Assembly (NCBI GenBank): GCA_934045905.1 | Contig: OW203765.1 | Coordinates: forward strand, 28,491,997 to 28,555,996 | DNA: 64,000 nucleotides | Direction of reading: 5' to 3' | Origin: Leuctra nigra | Taxonomy: Eukaryota > Arthropoda > Insecta > Plecoptera > Leuctridae | The notes under the pieces: model-generated | What the model was told of the DNA's origin: nothing | Database searches by the model: none | Seen by the model: only the letters and a program-made list of their open reading frames with translations | Shown here: piece after piece, positions 52,185 through 63,759 of the stretch | How positions within the stretch are numbered: position 1 is the first letter of the stretch | Layout: every line of letters starts with the position of its first letter | Translations under genes and position numbers: made by a program

Positions 52185-54880
52185 TAATAAAATCGTGCTT
52201 TGAAGCTCGGAAAAAAGATAATGTACATTTGTTTACCTTGAGTCGAATATCTATACAAATAGTACATTTTAGAAGATGTTAAAACTTTTAAATAATTACG
52301 TTCGAATTGCAATCTGTTTTATTTTCATTTAATACAATACAAAACCAATTTTGTAATCTACACCTAAGAAATGTTTACTTGCATTATCTACCCTTCTTGA
52401 ATTTTTAAATGTAACGGGACGGGATACCAAAATCACATTTTTGGTATAGGCAGCAATTAGCATCAGCAGTGTTACTTTCCAGCTAGTAAATTACATTTCT
52501 GTCGCATGGCTTGTACTCAGCTAACGTGATACATGAGCAAGACCTGATTATTCTGACGTCACGCAATGCTAATTAGCAGTAATAACAAGTAATGTGAATT
52601 GCACTGTAGGTGCTGTTATGAGCTGTCTTCACCCCGAGTTCAATTCTTAGGTCAATTTACTAAACATCGTCATAACTTTAGACATTTACATATTATTTAC
52701 AAACTTATAAATATGTTACTTGAATCGACCTACAAAATAGTAGTACAAACTATTAAACTATTAAACTATTAAACTATTAACTATACTTTATTTGTGTCCA
52801 AACATTAGAAATAATATAAATAATAAACATAGTAACTTTTATTCATGAATACAGAATCTATATTTAGATTCGAAGATAGTGAAAACTTCGAAGGTCAACT
52901 GAAAAATTAGCTACATAAACTATTTTTCACATTGCAAATATTTGATTGGTTCAAAATCAAATCTTTAGGAAATATTAACTCTGAATGAACCTTGGTAGCT
53001 AACTCTTTCACGTTTCCAACCCTCATGTTAGTGAATAAAACTACCCCTGGTGATATAAGCACAAAGCAGCCAACAATAATAGAGCAGAAGTAGAATAGAA
53101 TTACATTTCAATATCAATCGGTGTCTTTACAAATACTAAGCGATTTGCATATGATTCATATTAGTCCAATGAACACCCCAAGTGTATTATGTAATAAAAC
53201 TATTGTGTTTTACTGTTTAGTAATCATTCTTTTCTGTTATTTATTAAGATCGCACTCTTGTGTCATAAAGGTTGGACAAATTGAAACAATTTCATTGACA
53301 CTTTTCATTTTATTCACATAGCTGCCAATGAATACTGACATACGTCACTAAATGTAATGAATCATTAAATATTTCACTGCGTTTTTATGTCAAGTGATAA
53401 TGGAAAAGTAAGTTTGAACCTAACCTCACTTCTGTTTATGTTATCTTTTACGATTCATCATAATATTATATTTTTCACTGCCTATGTGAATATCATATGA
53501 TGGGCAGAGGGAAGGAGGACGTCTTGATCTATTAGAATGGAATGTTTCCAGATTTTTGATCGACTGAGGGAATCCAAGAAATATCCGAGGATATTTCTTC
53601 TAAAGCAATACTCTGAGCCAACTTGCTTTGACATTTTGAACATAGAAAAACGAACAAGCGCGAGCGATTTTACTGCATTTTGTAGACACTTTTTTTGGAT
53701 ACGATTGGAGACAAAATGGGTTGGTGAAATGATTTGAAATTTTAATCGTGATTAGATAAAAGACAAACTTAGGGTTATACCTTGGTACATTTTTACTTTT
53801 TTGTTTCGTTAATTAGTAATTTGTGGATTTTTGGTGACAAATTAGCTATTTTCTTGTCTCTCTGGGTACCGTACAAAATTAAATTTCATAAATGTGGCAA
53901 GTGATTCATCTAATCATGATTAAAATTTGAGATCAATTGTTTAACGGGTTTGGTCTCCAATTGTATCGGAAATTTCATCGTTTTGCGCGGTTTGGTTGAA
54001 TAACCGGCGCCTTATTAACAATTAGGCATCAAGTAAAAATGAAAAGGGCTACTAATATACAATCAGACTGATCATGTGAACATCCTATCAAAGCTACACC
54101 CACTTTTGAAACAATTTTTCTCTCTCAATTTTCTAAAACGGCCGAGCGCTTGTATCACCTTAACAACATGTCACCATCCAAACTTCAATTTTCACCCTCT
54201 TCATAATGCTATTGATGTTAACGACGCACTGCTCTGCAACTGACAACCACGCTATAAGGAAACACCACATTCTCAATGCATGAATAAAATCACAGCTTAC
54301 TCGTGCTTGACGAATGCAACATGCTCTTTCGAAACAACTTGATTGCCAAAATCAAAGCTCAAGCTTACATACAACGTGTCAATATATCCAACATGGCTCC
54401 AACGAAAACTTGTTTGCTACAATGTAGAAGTGCAATGTTTCTATTACATGAACGCAGCTGTGGGTGTATGCAGTACTAGTGTCAGAAAATCCCCCCTCCC
54501 CCTCCCAGCAACCCTACAGCAGGGGAGCGAGGTGGGATGGAGTCTTGTGGAGGTGCCGTATTGTCGATACATTGATCTGGCACCTCCACCAAATCAATTC
54601 AAACTTTACTCTTCTTTATCCAGGAAATTCGATTATTTAATTAATTTTACTTTGGAATGACGTAGATGTTTATAATATATTGATGTGCTTGGGACCAATA
54701 TTTTAGGTATTTTTGCTAATTTTCAGACTAATCTGTCGTTATCTTCAAAAGTTATAGTTATTTTAAGGACATTTTGTTCTATAATCTTGAATATTTCCAA
54801 ACGTTTACAAATAATTTCAATATCAGTGCTATCTTAATGCTTCAGGTCCAAGGCCTGTAGACGCATATCAAATCGCATAC
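52185..54880. other. Intergenic sequence with no supported gene
   Basis: AT-rich. A SINE-like reversed fragment lies at 53500-53570 (gggaaggaggacgtcttg). A 105-residue frame at 54343-54660 includes a GC-rich hairpin (ggaggtgcc / ggcacctcc) and shows no family resemblance; I treat it as non-coding. Confidence 0.4.
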
Positions 54881-54887
54881 ATTACGA

Positions 54888-54927
54888 AGGCTCGCTTATC
54901 AACACGTTACACAGGGCGTTTTCCTAG
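54888..54927 (+). repeat. Helitron-like 3' terminus
   Basis: ggctcgcttatcaacacgtt then acacagggcgttttcCTAG. The same end, with a short stem and CTRR, occurs at 10130, 60075, 60962 and 63759. Confidence 0.5.
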
Positions 54928-55299
54928 CGCATAATTACACAGGGATTTGTGTAATTTTTGTACTACGTTGTATTTCAATCCCAGCTCTACGGAATGTGAT
55001 TCAATGATTTTCTGCAGAAACCCGACAATACTTTCCTCGATTATGGTTATTATTTATTTCCTATTAATTTTAATGACGAATAAACCACACATTCAAAATA
55101 AGGTTCATGCGGCAGTTAATACTTTGTGTACAATATTATTAAATTTAATACCTAGAGGGAAAAGATTTAAATCAGTTATAAAACTAACGAAAGTTAATAC
55201 GCATACTAACATTTTGTAAACGGAATTGTAATTAAGCAACCAGCTTTAACTAGATATAAATACTCGTGATGGAGATCGTGGTTTTAAAATGTAGCGTAA

Positions 55300-55456
55300 A
55301 CCTGCATTGCCATTTACACTTACGTTCCTTCAATTCTAATAGTGGGACACATAATAATCGAATAAAATATTTATTATGATTAAAAATCGAGGTATTATTT
55401 TATAGTTGAAAAGTGTATGTGTGGATATTCATCTATAAGCAATAGCATTTAGCATC
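55300..55456 (+). promoter_or_regulatory. Conserved upstream region of microexon gene 1
   Basis: cattgccatttacactta, ccttcaattctaat, atatttattatgatt and the leader gtgtatgtgtggatat..tagcatc are shared with 57607-57803 upstream of gene 2. The region probably holds the promoter and 5' UTR. Confidence 0.5.
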
Positions 55457-57161
55457 ATGAAGTTGGTACGCGTGATCTTGCTGTTGGTCCTGGGTCTCGT
55501 GGCCTGTAAGTAATGCCATACATCTATATCTTCAGACTGGATAATAATATAAGATACATTGACTAGACGAGTCCACGAGATGCGTCAGTTTTTACTAATG
55601 ACTAAAGGCCGATTCACAATTGACGCAGACGGACGACGCGGACGGACGACGGAGACGGATACAATGTTAAAGTCGTCGTCCGTCCGCTTCCGATTGTGAA
55701 CAGCCAGAGTGAATATGTCATACCTAAACATCGTATCCGTCTCCGTCGTCCGTCCGCGTAGTCCGTCTGAGTCAATTGTGCATCGGCCTTTAGTCATTAG
55801 TAAAAACTGACGCATCTCGTGGACTCGTCTAGTCAATGTATCTTATATTATTATCCAGTCTGAAGATATAGATGTATGGTATTACTTACAGGCCACGAGG
55901 CATACCTAATCATACCTAATCACTTATATTTGCTTCATTTCAGTTACGCAAGCTGAAGATTCAAACACTACGAAGGCCAATGGTACGACACATGAAAACG
56001 AAAAATCTGTCATGATACACAATTTATATTTACATTTTGTACATTGCAACAAGTATTGAAATATAATTACTTATCATTACTCGATGGTCAGGCATCTACC
56101 ATTCTACCATTTCACCTATCTACCATTAACTTAAATATCATGATCTAAGTTAGTAAATTAGGATAGATATAGGTACCTACTGTACCTAACATTATAACAT
56201 GTATACCTAACATGTACCTTCTTTCTATCATTGTTATTATTATTATTAATTATTATTATTATTAAGTATTTAAATAACCAATTACTATGGCTGTTAGAAT
56301 TAATGGTACATTTATTTATTGTAAATATTATTATAATCAGGCAGGGTGGAAGAACACAACATGTATGTGAACCTCGCCTTTATGTATTGTATAATACAAA
56401 TAAAGAAAATTCTATTCTATTCTATTCTAAACACAATGCCCCCACCCGCTTCCAAAAAATATAAAATAAAAAAATCTCGGTATTAGCTTTATTAGCAACA
56501 TTAGGTCCAAGTCCGTAGAAAACCTCAAATTCAGTCAATCGTAACATCTTCTATTCGCCGCTCTAGATTAAGTCATAATCACTTCCTTTGCTCTGTTTCA
56601 GTAACGAAACTTGCGGATGCAAACACCAAGAATGACAATGGTAGGTCACAAAAATACACATTTTATACCAAAAGCTCCTTTCTCTTACTTTTAACTTTGA
56701 CTCTCCTGTAGAGAAATAATCATGTTCATGGGGCCCTATTCTAGAACTTTTGCATTCCCAATTCTTATAGAATTCGATTCCATGCAATGTTAATCCTTAT
56801 GGCGTGAGCCGGATTCCATCAGAATAGAATTGGGAAAACGTTCTAGAATCAACCTTCCAGGTCAACCTTGTGAAGAAGAATTACGTTTTGAATCCTACGT
56901 CTATCATAACATTTCTATTCGCAGCTCTGGATTAACTCTAAATCACGTCTTTCTGCTTATGATTCAGTGACGAAAGCTGCGAGTCCAGCTCCCAAGAAAA
57001 ACACAAAGGGTCCGACTAAATATGAAGATATGGCTATATTTAAAAAATTTAAAGACAATATTTTTGTTAAAATATTTTCTGGAATATTTCTTCAAAAATT
57101 AGGTAACATTCAACAAAATATAAAAAATGTGTCACATTTTGAATTTAAGTTTATAGTATAG
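55457..57161 (+). CDS. Small secreted protein from microexons, gene 1 (function unknown)
   Basis: Four exons, 55457-55505, 55944-55982, 56602-56640 and 56968-57161, all joined in phase 1, give 106 residues. Exon 1 encodes a signal peptide (MKLVRVILLLVLGLVA). Exons 2 and 3 are exactly 39 nt and encode related 13-residue units: FTQAEDSNTTKANG and VTKLADANTKNDNG. The last exon starts with another unit (VTKAASPAPKKNTKG), then turns Lys/Phe/Ile-rich (IFKKFKDNIFVKIFSGIF), a probable amphipathic cationic tail. There are no cysteines in the mature part. It is a tandem paralogue of gene 2. The family is not recognised; candidates are a salivary effector or host-defence peptide precursor. The donor of exon 1 lies inside a long palindrome. 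Confidence 0.7.
55496..55899. repeat. 404-bp palindrome including the exon 1 donor of microexon gene 1
   Basis: The sequence ctcgtggcctgtaagtaatg and the next ~170 bp return inverted, ending cattacttacaggccacgag in reversed sense at 55899. The core has GC-rich inverted ends (aaggccgattcacaattgac and gtcaattgtgcatcggcctt) that look like a MITE, but the symmetry extends about 110 bp beyond it into host exon and intron sequence. Confidence 0.8.
56738..56849. repeat. Inverted-repeat element shared with gene 2
   Basis: attctagaacttttgcattc and gaattgggaaaacgttctag are near-inverted ends. The same element occupies 61786-61899 in the intron before the last exon of gene 2, the equivalent position, so it predates the gene duplication. 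Confidence 0.75.
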
Positions 57162-57273
57162 CACAACTTTATAATTATTTTTGTTTCTTGACAACATATG
57201 AAATATCACCTAAACCATGGGACTGTGATATAATAATCATAATAATTTACTTTTTAGCTGCATGATGACCACT

Positions 57274-57415
57274 AGGGCCGGTGTTACGAAAGTTAAATTG
57301 TTTTGGATTATATTCAGCTGTTTCAATCATATTGAGGTATCTGATTGGCTGTGCCGCCAATTTAGGCCAATAGTTAGTTAATCCGGCTCAATTTAGTTTG
57401 GTAATATCGGCCCTT
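57274..57415. mobile_element. MITE family M3, copy 3
   Basis: Inverted ends AGGGCCGGTGTTACGAAAG and gtttggtaatatcggccct. It lies between the two microexon genes. Confidence 0.7.
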
Positions 57416-57606
57416 ACTACATTTATAATTAAATTTTAATTTTAATTGTTCTCCTTTTCACTGCCCTTGAAAACAGAAACTCTCAAAACATATCAGTGAT
57501 ATTTCCAATAGCCATCTTGCCAGAGTGGCTCCATCCCTATCGCTTATTTGCGCTAATACTTATAGGCTAATTAAAGTTGTGTAATCTCACGATTAAACCT
57601 GCATTG

Positions 57607-57803
57607 CCTGCATTGCCATTTACACTTTTGTCCCTTCAATTCTAATTGCGGGATATATAAACTCATGGAATATTTATTATGATTGAAAACGTGTTATCGT
57701 TTTATTATTGACAAACATAATATTTTGAGTGCATTTCTAATGTGTATTGTTTTAATGCGCAAGTGCATGTGTGGATGTTTATCATGCAATTGCACTTAGC
57801 ATC
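57607..57803 (+). promoter_or_regulatory. Conserved upstream region of microexon gene 2, with TATA-like box
   Basis: Same blocks as 55300-55456. ATATATAAACTC at 57653 is a good TATA-type sequence, about 150 bp before the ATG. Confidence 0.5.
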
Positions 57804-59234
57804 ATGAAGTTGGTACACGTGGTCTTGTTGGTGGCTCTGGGTCTCGTGGTATGTAAGTAAACCATCAGAAGATTGGCTAATAAGCAGTGGTGAGTAGTAA
57901 GTTGATACAAGTGTTTACTGTTTTAAAGTAAAAGTAACTGTAATTTGAAAATATAGTATTTGTATTCGTAGCATGTTACTTTTTTGAGTAACTTTACTGA
58001 TTGTAAGTCAGTTTTAGAAGGATAAACTAAAAGTTTTGAAAATGTCTCTTGGCAAGACAATTTTGTTGTCTTTTTAACGTTGTTTGGTTCATTTCACATT
58101 TATTTGAAATGTGTATTTTTTCAGTGGTGCACGCTGAAGATTCAACCACCAAGGCGAACAATGGTTTACGACTATCGAAAAAGACAAAAGGTTCACATTT
58201 TGTTTTTTTTAAGTAACTTTGAAAGTAACTGCTTACTGTATATTAATACAGTAATTAATACTAATATTACTATTACTATTATTACTACTATTCAAACCCG
58301 ACATTAGTTGGATGGGGAAAATTGATACAATAAAAAATTACTATTAAGTAATTAAGTATCATCTAAACAAGCGATGGCAAAATACCAGATATTGTTAATA
58401 TTATCTTTAAAATTTAAAGATTATCTTCTTAATAAAACTAAAAAACCTGACTTCACTAATCTTTTTGCTTCATTTCAGTGACACAAGCTGAAGTTTCAAC
58501 CACCATGGAGGACATTGGTAAGACATGACAGCGACAAATCTGTCTTGATGCACAATTTATTGAGCGAGCGTAGCGAGCGTCACCACGGTACTCTTATGGC
58601 ACTTTCTCTGTGTGTTTTTTTTTTTTTTTTTGTTTGTTTTTTTGTGGTCACAGCCCAGGTCAAACCGCTCTAGCAATCGATCTGAAATTTTGTACACATA
58701 CTAACGTAATCTATGCGGTCCCTGGGATCGTTTTTGAACGGGCTCCCGTGATTGGTTCAATTTTAAAAAAAATTATCTTTCGATTGGTTGCTTCGATCAA
58801 TTTGAAATTTAGCAAAAACATTGCAACCAACATTGTACCCAATCATAAAAAGTTTCAGCCAAATCCTCCTATTGGTTCAAATTTAAACCCATTTTTCATG
58901 TGATTTTTGACATTTAAACTAGAACAGATTGACCGATCAACTTAAAACTTCGCGTGGTCATTGGTACCAACATTTTAGGTATTTTTGCCAATTTTCAGTC
59001 TAATCTGTCGTTATTTTCAAAAGTTTTGTCATTTTAGGGACATTTTGCGTGTTGGCTGTCAAATTCACGGCGACTTCGAATCTACAAGGCAAGGTAGTTA
59101 GAGCAGAAAGTTTTAAACGATATGAAACTAATAATGACCGTTCAACAGATTGATCTGATATTGTGTACACACACTACATATCATTGAGCGAGCGAAGCGA
59201 GCGTCTCCTTTTGGCTCTTTTGGCACGGACCTCT

Positions 59235-59267
<33 letters not shown>

Positions 59268-62135
59268 GCTGCTAATAGCCGATACACAGGTCGCACCGTT
59301 TCACCGATCGATCTGAAATTTTGCACACATGTAAAACCAACCTTCTCTGTTTGCAGACCCTAATTTTTTTGAAATCCATTCATTGGTTGAAATTTAAATA
59401 AACATCTCCTGATAGGCTGAAAAATGAAAATGGACTTCGACAAATGTGATCGACCTTATATTTTGCATGGTCATTAGGACCAACATTGTCTCTTATTTTA
59501 CAAATTTTAAGCCAAATCCCCCCATTGGTTAAAATTAAAAAAATATTTCATGTGCTTTTTGAAATTTATTCCAGAACCGTTTGACCGATCAACTTAAAAT
59601 TTTGTATGGTCATCGGGTCCAACATTATCTGTATTTTTACCATCTTTCAGACTAAACTGTGTTTAAATTCAAAAGTTATCGACAGTTTACGGATATTTTG
59701 CGTGTTGGCTATCATATTTCTCGAATTTCATATTTCACGGAATCTTCGAATCTTCACTTCAAGGTTGTTAGAGCAGAAACTTTCAAACGTATTATGAAAC
59801 TGATATGACGGTTCACATTTTTTTGAACGATATCCTGTGATTTTGGAAATTAACAAGGAATCGTTCAATCATAAAGGTTCAATCGATCAACTTAAAACTT
59901 TGCGTGGTTATTGGGACCAATATTTTAGGAATTGTTGGAGATTTTCATACAAGTCTGTTACGAAATTCAAGAATTATTGGCTTTTAAGGACATTTTCGAC
60001 AAACATAATTTCGGTTCGAGGTGTTGCGCGTATCCGTGCTCGCTCATCAACGCGTTACTCAGAGCGTTTTCCTAGTATCATATGGGTGGTCCCAGGTATA
60101 TTTTTTGAACGAAATCCTGTGATTTTTGAAAATTAACAAGGAACCGTTCAATCATAAAGGTTTAATCGATCAACTTAAAACTTAGCAAGGATTGGCAACT
60201 TAAAACTTAGCAAGGATTGGCACCAATATTTTTCATTTGTATACTTAATTTAAAACGGCCTATAGCCACACCACCATTTGACCTATCAAATGGTCTTCGA
60301 TTAATCTGATCAATCAAACTCATATTTTGCATGGTCGTTCAGACCAACATTGTCTCTTATTTTACAAATTTTCAGCCCTACCAGTCAAGAACATAGATGC
60401 ACTTATTGACAGTTTTAATAACTGTCAGAAATGACATTTCAAAACAGAAATTCCACTGCATTCTGGGTTGCTCTATGTAGCAAAGCAAAGTTTATAGATG
60501 GCTATTCTCAATATCAAGTAAGACAGATTCTTTTCTTAGTTGATCATATTGCAATACATAATGTAGTTAAAATGTAATGTAGGTATTTCATATACATAGG
60601 TATAGGTATACCTTATCTAAAATAATTTATTTTACGATATGGATTGTGTTTCACAGTTATGAAAACGACGTTTTGACTAGATAACATCATATTTTACACA
60701 TTTCCAGCACAATCGGTCAAGAATTTACAGACTTATTGCTGTTTTAAGTGTTTGAATATCTGTCCAAAGAGATTGATGGAAAAATATCAGTACAATAATC
60801 TTTTATTTAATTGATCCAGAGTGTTTATGAAAAGTTGCAAGGAAAATTGGTAATAAATAATGTATAGTAAGTTATCTTTGATTGAATGGATCGTGCTATG
60901 ATTGGCGATGTCGTGCGTGTCGGTGCTCGCTCATCAACGCGTTACACCGAGCGTTTTCCTAGTATTTAATTTGTGTACATTGCAACAAGCAATAAAATAT
61001 AATGTCATCGTTGCTCGATGGTACGACAATGTGTCCTGTGTGTCCCCTTTCCAAAAAACATAATGTCAAATATGTACATAATTTTTGGCTTTATTAGCAG
61101 CATTATATCTTCTTGGTATAAAGCAACAAATTCAGTCAATCATAACATCTAAGTCATAATAACTTCCTTTGTTTTATTTCAGTGACGGAACCTGAAGATA
61201 CAAGCACCGAGGATGACAAAGGTAAACAAAATATACATTTTATACTAAAGGCTTCTTTCTCTTCGGTACCTACATTACTCCACTGTGCCATGGGCGTCCG
61301 CAGGATTTCTGCCAGGGGGGGCAGGGCAAAGAAAACTATATTTTAAGGGTTAAGGGGGTGTGGGGCGCGCCCCCACACTTTGGCTTTGACTTTGAAATCA
61401 ATTTTGAGACGTTATGAGGTTTATTTGTTGAAATATTAAACATTTTTAAAATTTGGCACTTTGGGGTGGTGGGAGACATGTTCAAAGCTGCCCCGCAGGG
61501 CATTTTTTTTACACTTTAAAATCAATGTTCTCTAGTTTTTTTGGTTACAAAATGAAACTATACGTAAAACAATTCAGAAAAATTTAATGTTTTCCTGACA
61601 TCCAGGGGAGGGGCAAGCGCCCCCCCTTGCCCTTCCCTGTGGACGCCCATGCACTGTGCGCCAATTATTAATATCCCGTTTTCCGCAGTAGCCATCCCTC
61701 TACCACACACCCTGACACACAAAAATATTAAATTTATCTATACATAAGGCCAATGACAGTAGCTTTATATGCCATTGTAAGACCATATTCTAGAACTTTT
61801 GAATTCCCAATTCTGATGGAATTCGATTCCATGCAATGTTAATCCTTATGGCCGTTAGCCGGATTCCATCAGAATGGAATTGGGAAAACATTCTAGAATC
61901 CACCTTCCAGGTCAACCTTGTGAAACTCTCAGGAAGACTGACATTTTGAATCCTACATCAGTCATAAGATCATGAAGTCATAATCACTTCTTTCTGCTCG
62001 GTTTCAGTGACGGAAGCAGAGACCCCAGCCTCCGAGGACCATACGGAGGGCACGACTCCCAAACGCGATGGAGTTGTGACGGCGTGCTCAGGTGGCATTT
62101 GCATCTCAGTTACTCGGGACCCGTCCCACCCTTAA
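57804..62135 (+). CDS. Secreted prepropeptide from microexons, gene 2 (function unknown)
   Basis: Five exons, 57804-57852, 58125-58163, 58479-58517, 61183-61221 and 62008-62135, all phase 1, give 97 residues. The signal peptide is MKLVHVVLLVALGLVVLVHA. Three exact 39-nt microexons encode acidic units: EDSTTKANNG at the end of the first, VTQAEVSTTMEDIG, then VTEPEDTSTEDDKG. The last exon adds VTEAETPASEDHTEGTTP, a dibasic KR, and a 22-residue C-terminal peptide with two cysteines (ACSGGIC) ending RDPSHP. The layout of signal, acidic spacer, KR and small Cys-containing peptide is that of a processed peptide precursor. The exon 2 donor (GTTTAC) is weak. Neuropeptide, antimicrobial and salivary effector roles are all possible. 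Confidence 0.7.
58560..60075 (+). mobile_element. Interspersed repeats with GAGCGAGCG start, Helitron-like end
   Basis: gagcgagcgtagcgagcgtc (58562) and gagcgagcgaagcgagcgtc (59183) each precede a poly-T run and phrases such as gatcgatctgaaattttg and gaccgatcaacttaaaa. The segment ends gcgttttcCTAG|T at 60075. No protein frame. It enlarges intron 3 of microexon gene 2. Confidence 0.55.
60076..60962 (+). mobile_element. Further copy of the same repeat family, Helitron-like end
   Basis: Contains catcaacttaaaacttagcaagg phrases and ends aacgcgttacaccgagcgtt followed by ttcCTAG|T at 60962. Confidence 0.45.
61289..61651. mobile_element. hAT-type MITE with 8-bp target duplication
   Basis: Ends CATGGGCGTCCGCAGG and GTGGACGCCCATG are inverted. 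CACTGTGC flanks both sides (61281-61288 and 61652-61659). It carries the ccccgcagggc module. In intron 4 of microexon gene 2. Confidence 0.88.
61786..61899. repeat. Inverted-repeat element shared with gene 1
   Basis: Homologous to 56738-56849 at the equivalent intron position. Confidence 0.75.
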
Positions 62136-63320
62136 CCTGGATTCACAAAAAGTATTGTCTCTAATTCGTATCTGTTGTTTGTACCATGCTTTTGGTATGT
62201 ATGTCAGATTATAGCAGAAGACTAATTTGATAGATCAGTGTCGAGTAAATTGATTTTCTCTCTTAACAAAATAATTATGTTCAACTATAAATTAGAGCAA
62301 GTCCTTGCCAGCAGTTTGGGCAGAGGAGAAGAAGTCATTTAAAATTTATAAATTTTATTTAATTTGTGCCGAATATAGTTTTTGTTTTTATTTCATCCAT
62401 GCTCTTAGAAAATATAATTAGTTAGTGTGTATTACATAAATGGCATAACAAAATGCAGAATCGAGCTGTGAAATGGAAAATTAACTTAAATTATAAGTTT
62501 TTTTGTAATTAAATAAACTACATTTACATGAATTGTTTCTCCCTTTTCACTACACTTTTAAACACAAACTGTCCAAACAAATCAGTAAATCTAGTATCTT
62601 TTCTAGTTGGCAAACTTGAAATTATAGTAGGGTGGGCCATAACTCCAAATTAAACATTTTCATAGCAATTTGAAATTTCATATTTTTAAGATCCTGTAGA
62701 CCGAAAATTACATAATCGTAGTTTAGGCTGTGTGGGAGTATGCCATAGGACTGGGCTAGCGTGGATTGTCTACAAACCTACCGCATTCACATTGTAGAAG
62801 CAATACCCCCCCCCCCCCCCCTACCCTTCACATTCAAGAGGAGCTTGCAGTGAAGTCGGAAGGAAGATACTTCTACACAAGTCTAAATATACCCCATTAT
62901 TATCAATATTAATATAGTCTTGTTACTTAGGAACTGGGGGACGTTCTGATACGGAAACTCCCCCCCCCCCCAACCCCAACACACAACACCGTCCCCAACA
63001 CACGAGGAAAAGCGACTATCTTCAAAGGAAAACCTTTCCGGTCCATTTTCCACGTTGGGAAGAGAAGGCCTCATCATATGTGCTGTGATAAACTAAGGTA
63101 CAACGTGTATAAGGGTGGAAACTAGGGGTGTAGTGGAGAGGGTGGACAGCCATTGTTTTAGCTGTGGTTTCTCTACTGAGTAGCTTCGTACTGCCGACTC
63201 TGTACTGATGGAGGTTGGGTATAACTTTCGGGTTGAATTTCTGATAACGATTCATGGTGCCAAAAGCCAATACATAATCTGTAAATAAATACTAGGGATT
63301 CATCCGAGGATTTATCGGAA
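62136..63320. other. Downstream flank of microexon gene 2
   Basis: 62627-62775 is a degraded piece of the Helitron-like repeat (gtagggtgggccataac, gatcctgtagaccgaaaatt). C-rich tracts lie at 62806-62821 and 62961-62971. No gene. Confidence 0.45.
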
Positions 63321-63325
63321 TATTT

Positions 63326-63759
63326 GCGAGCGTCACCACTTTCTCTGTTCTTTTTTTTTTGTATTTGCCAGCAGTGCCCAGGTCAAACCGTTCAACCAAT
63401 CGATCTGAAATTTTGCACACATACTAATGTAATCTGAGAGGTCTATTGTACAGATTTTGGGCAAGATCCTGTGAGTTTTTTTGGAATTTAAACTGGAACC
63501 GTTTGAACGATCAACTTCGAATTTTTTATGGTCATCGGAATCGACATTTCAGGTGATTTTGTCAATTTTTAGACTAAAATGTTGTTAACTTTAAAAGTTA
63601 TTGACATTTTACGGACATTAAGATATTATTTTATCACTGCTTCTTTGAATCGTTTCGGCTCTTTCCACGGTCTTAAAAGCATAAACTTGCAAACGCATAT
63701 TAATTCGCATGCAATACGAAGGCTCGCTTATCAACGCGTTACACAGAGCGTTTTTCTAG
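63326..63759 (+). mobile_element. Helitron-like repeat, short copy
   Basis: Starts with gcgagcgtcaccactttctc, includes aatcgatctgaaattttgc and ends tcaacgcgttacacagagcg then tttttCTAG|T. Confidence 0.5.

Noticed and set aside
53121..53321. Hydrophobic 66-residue frame
   Set aside because: Chance frame in T-rich DNA; no homologue or gene context.
54343..54660. 105-residue open frame
   Set aside because: Composition follows the local AT-rich DNA plus a GC-rich hairpin; no domain, signal or splice context.
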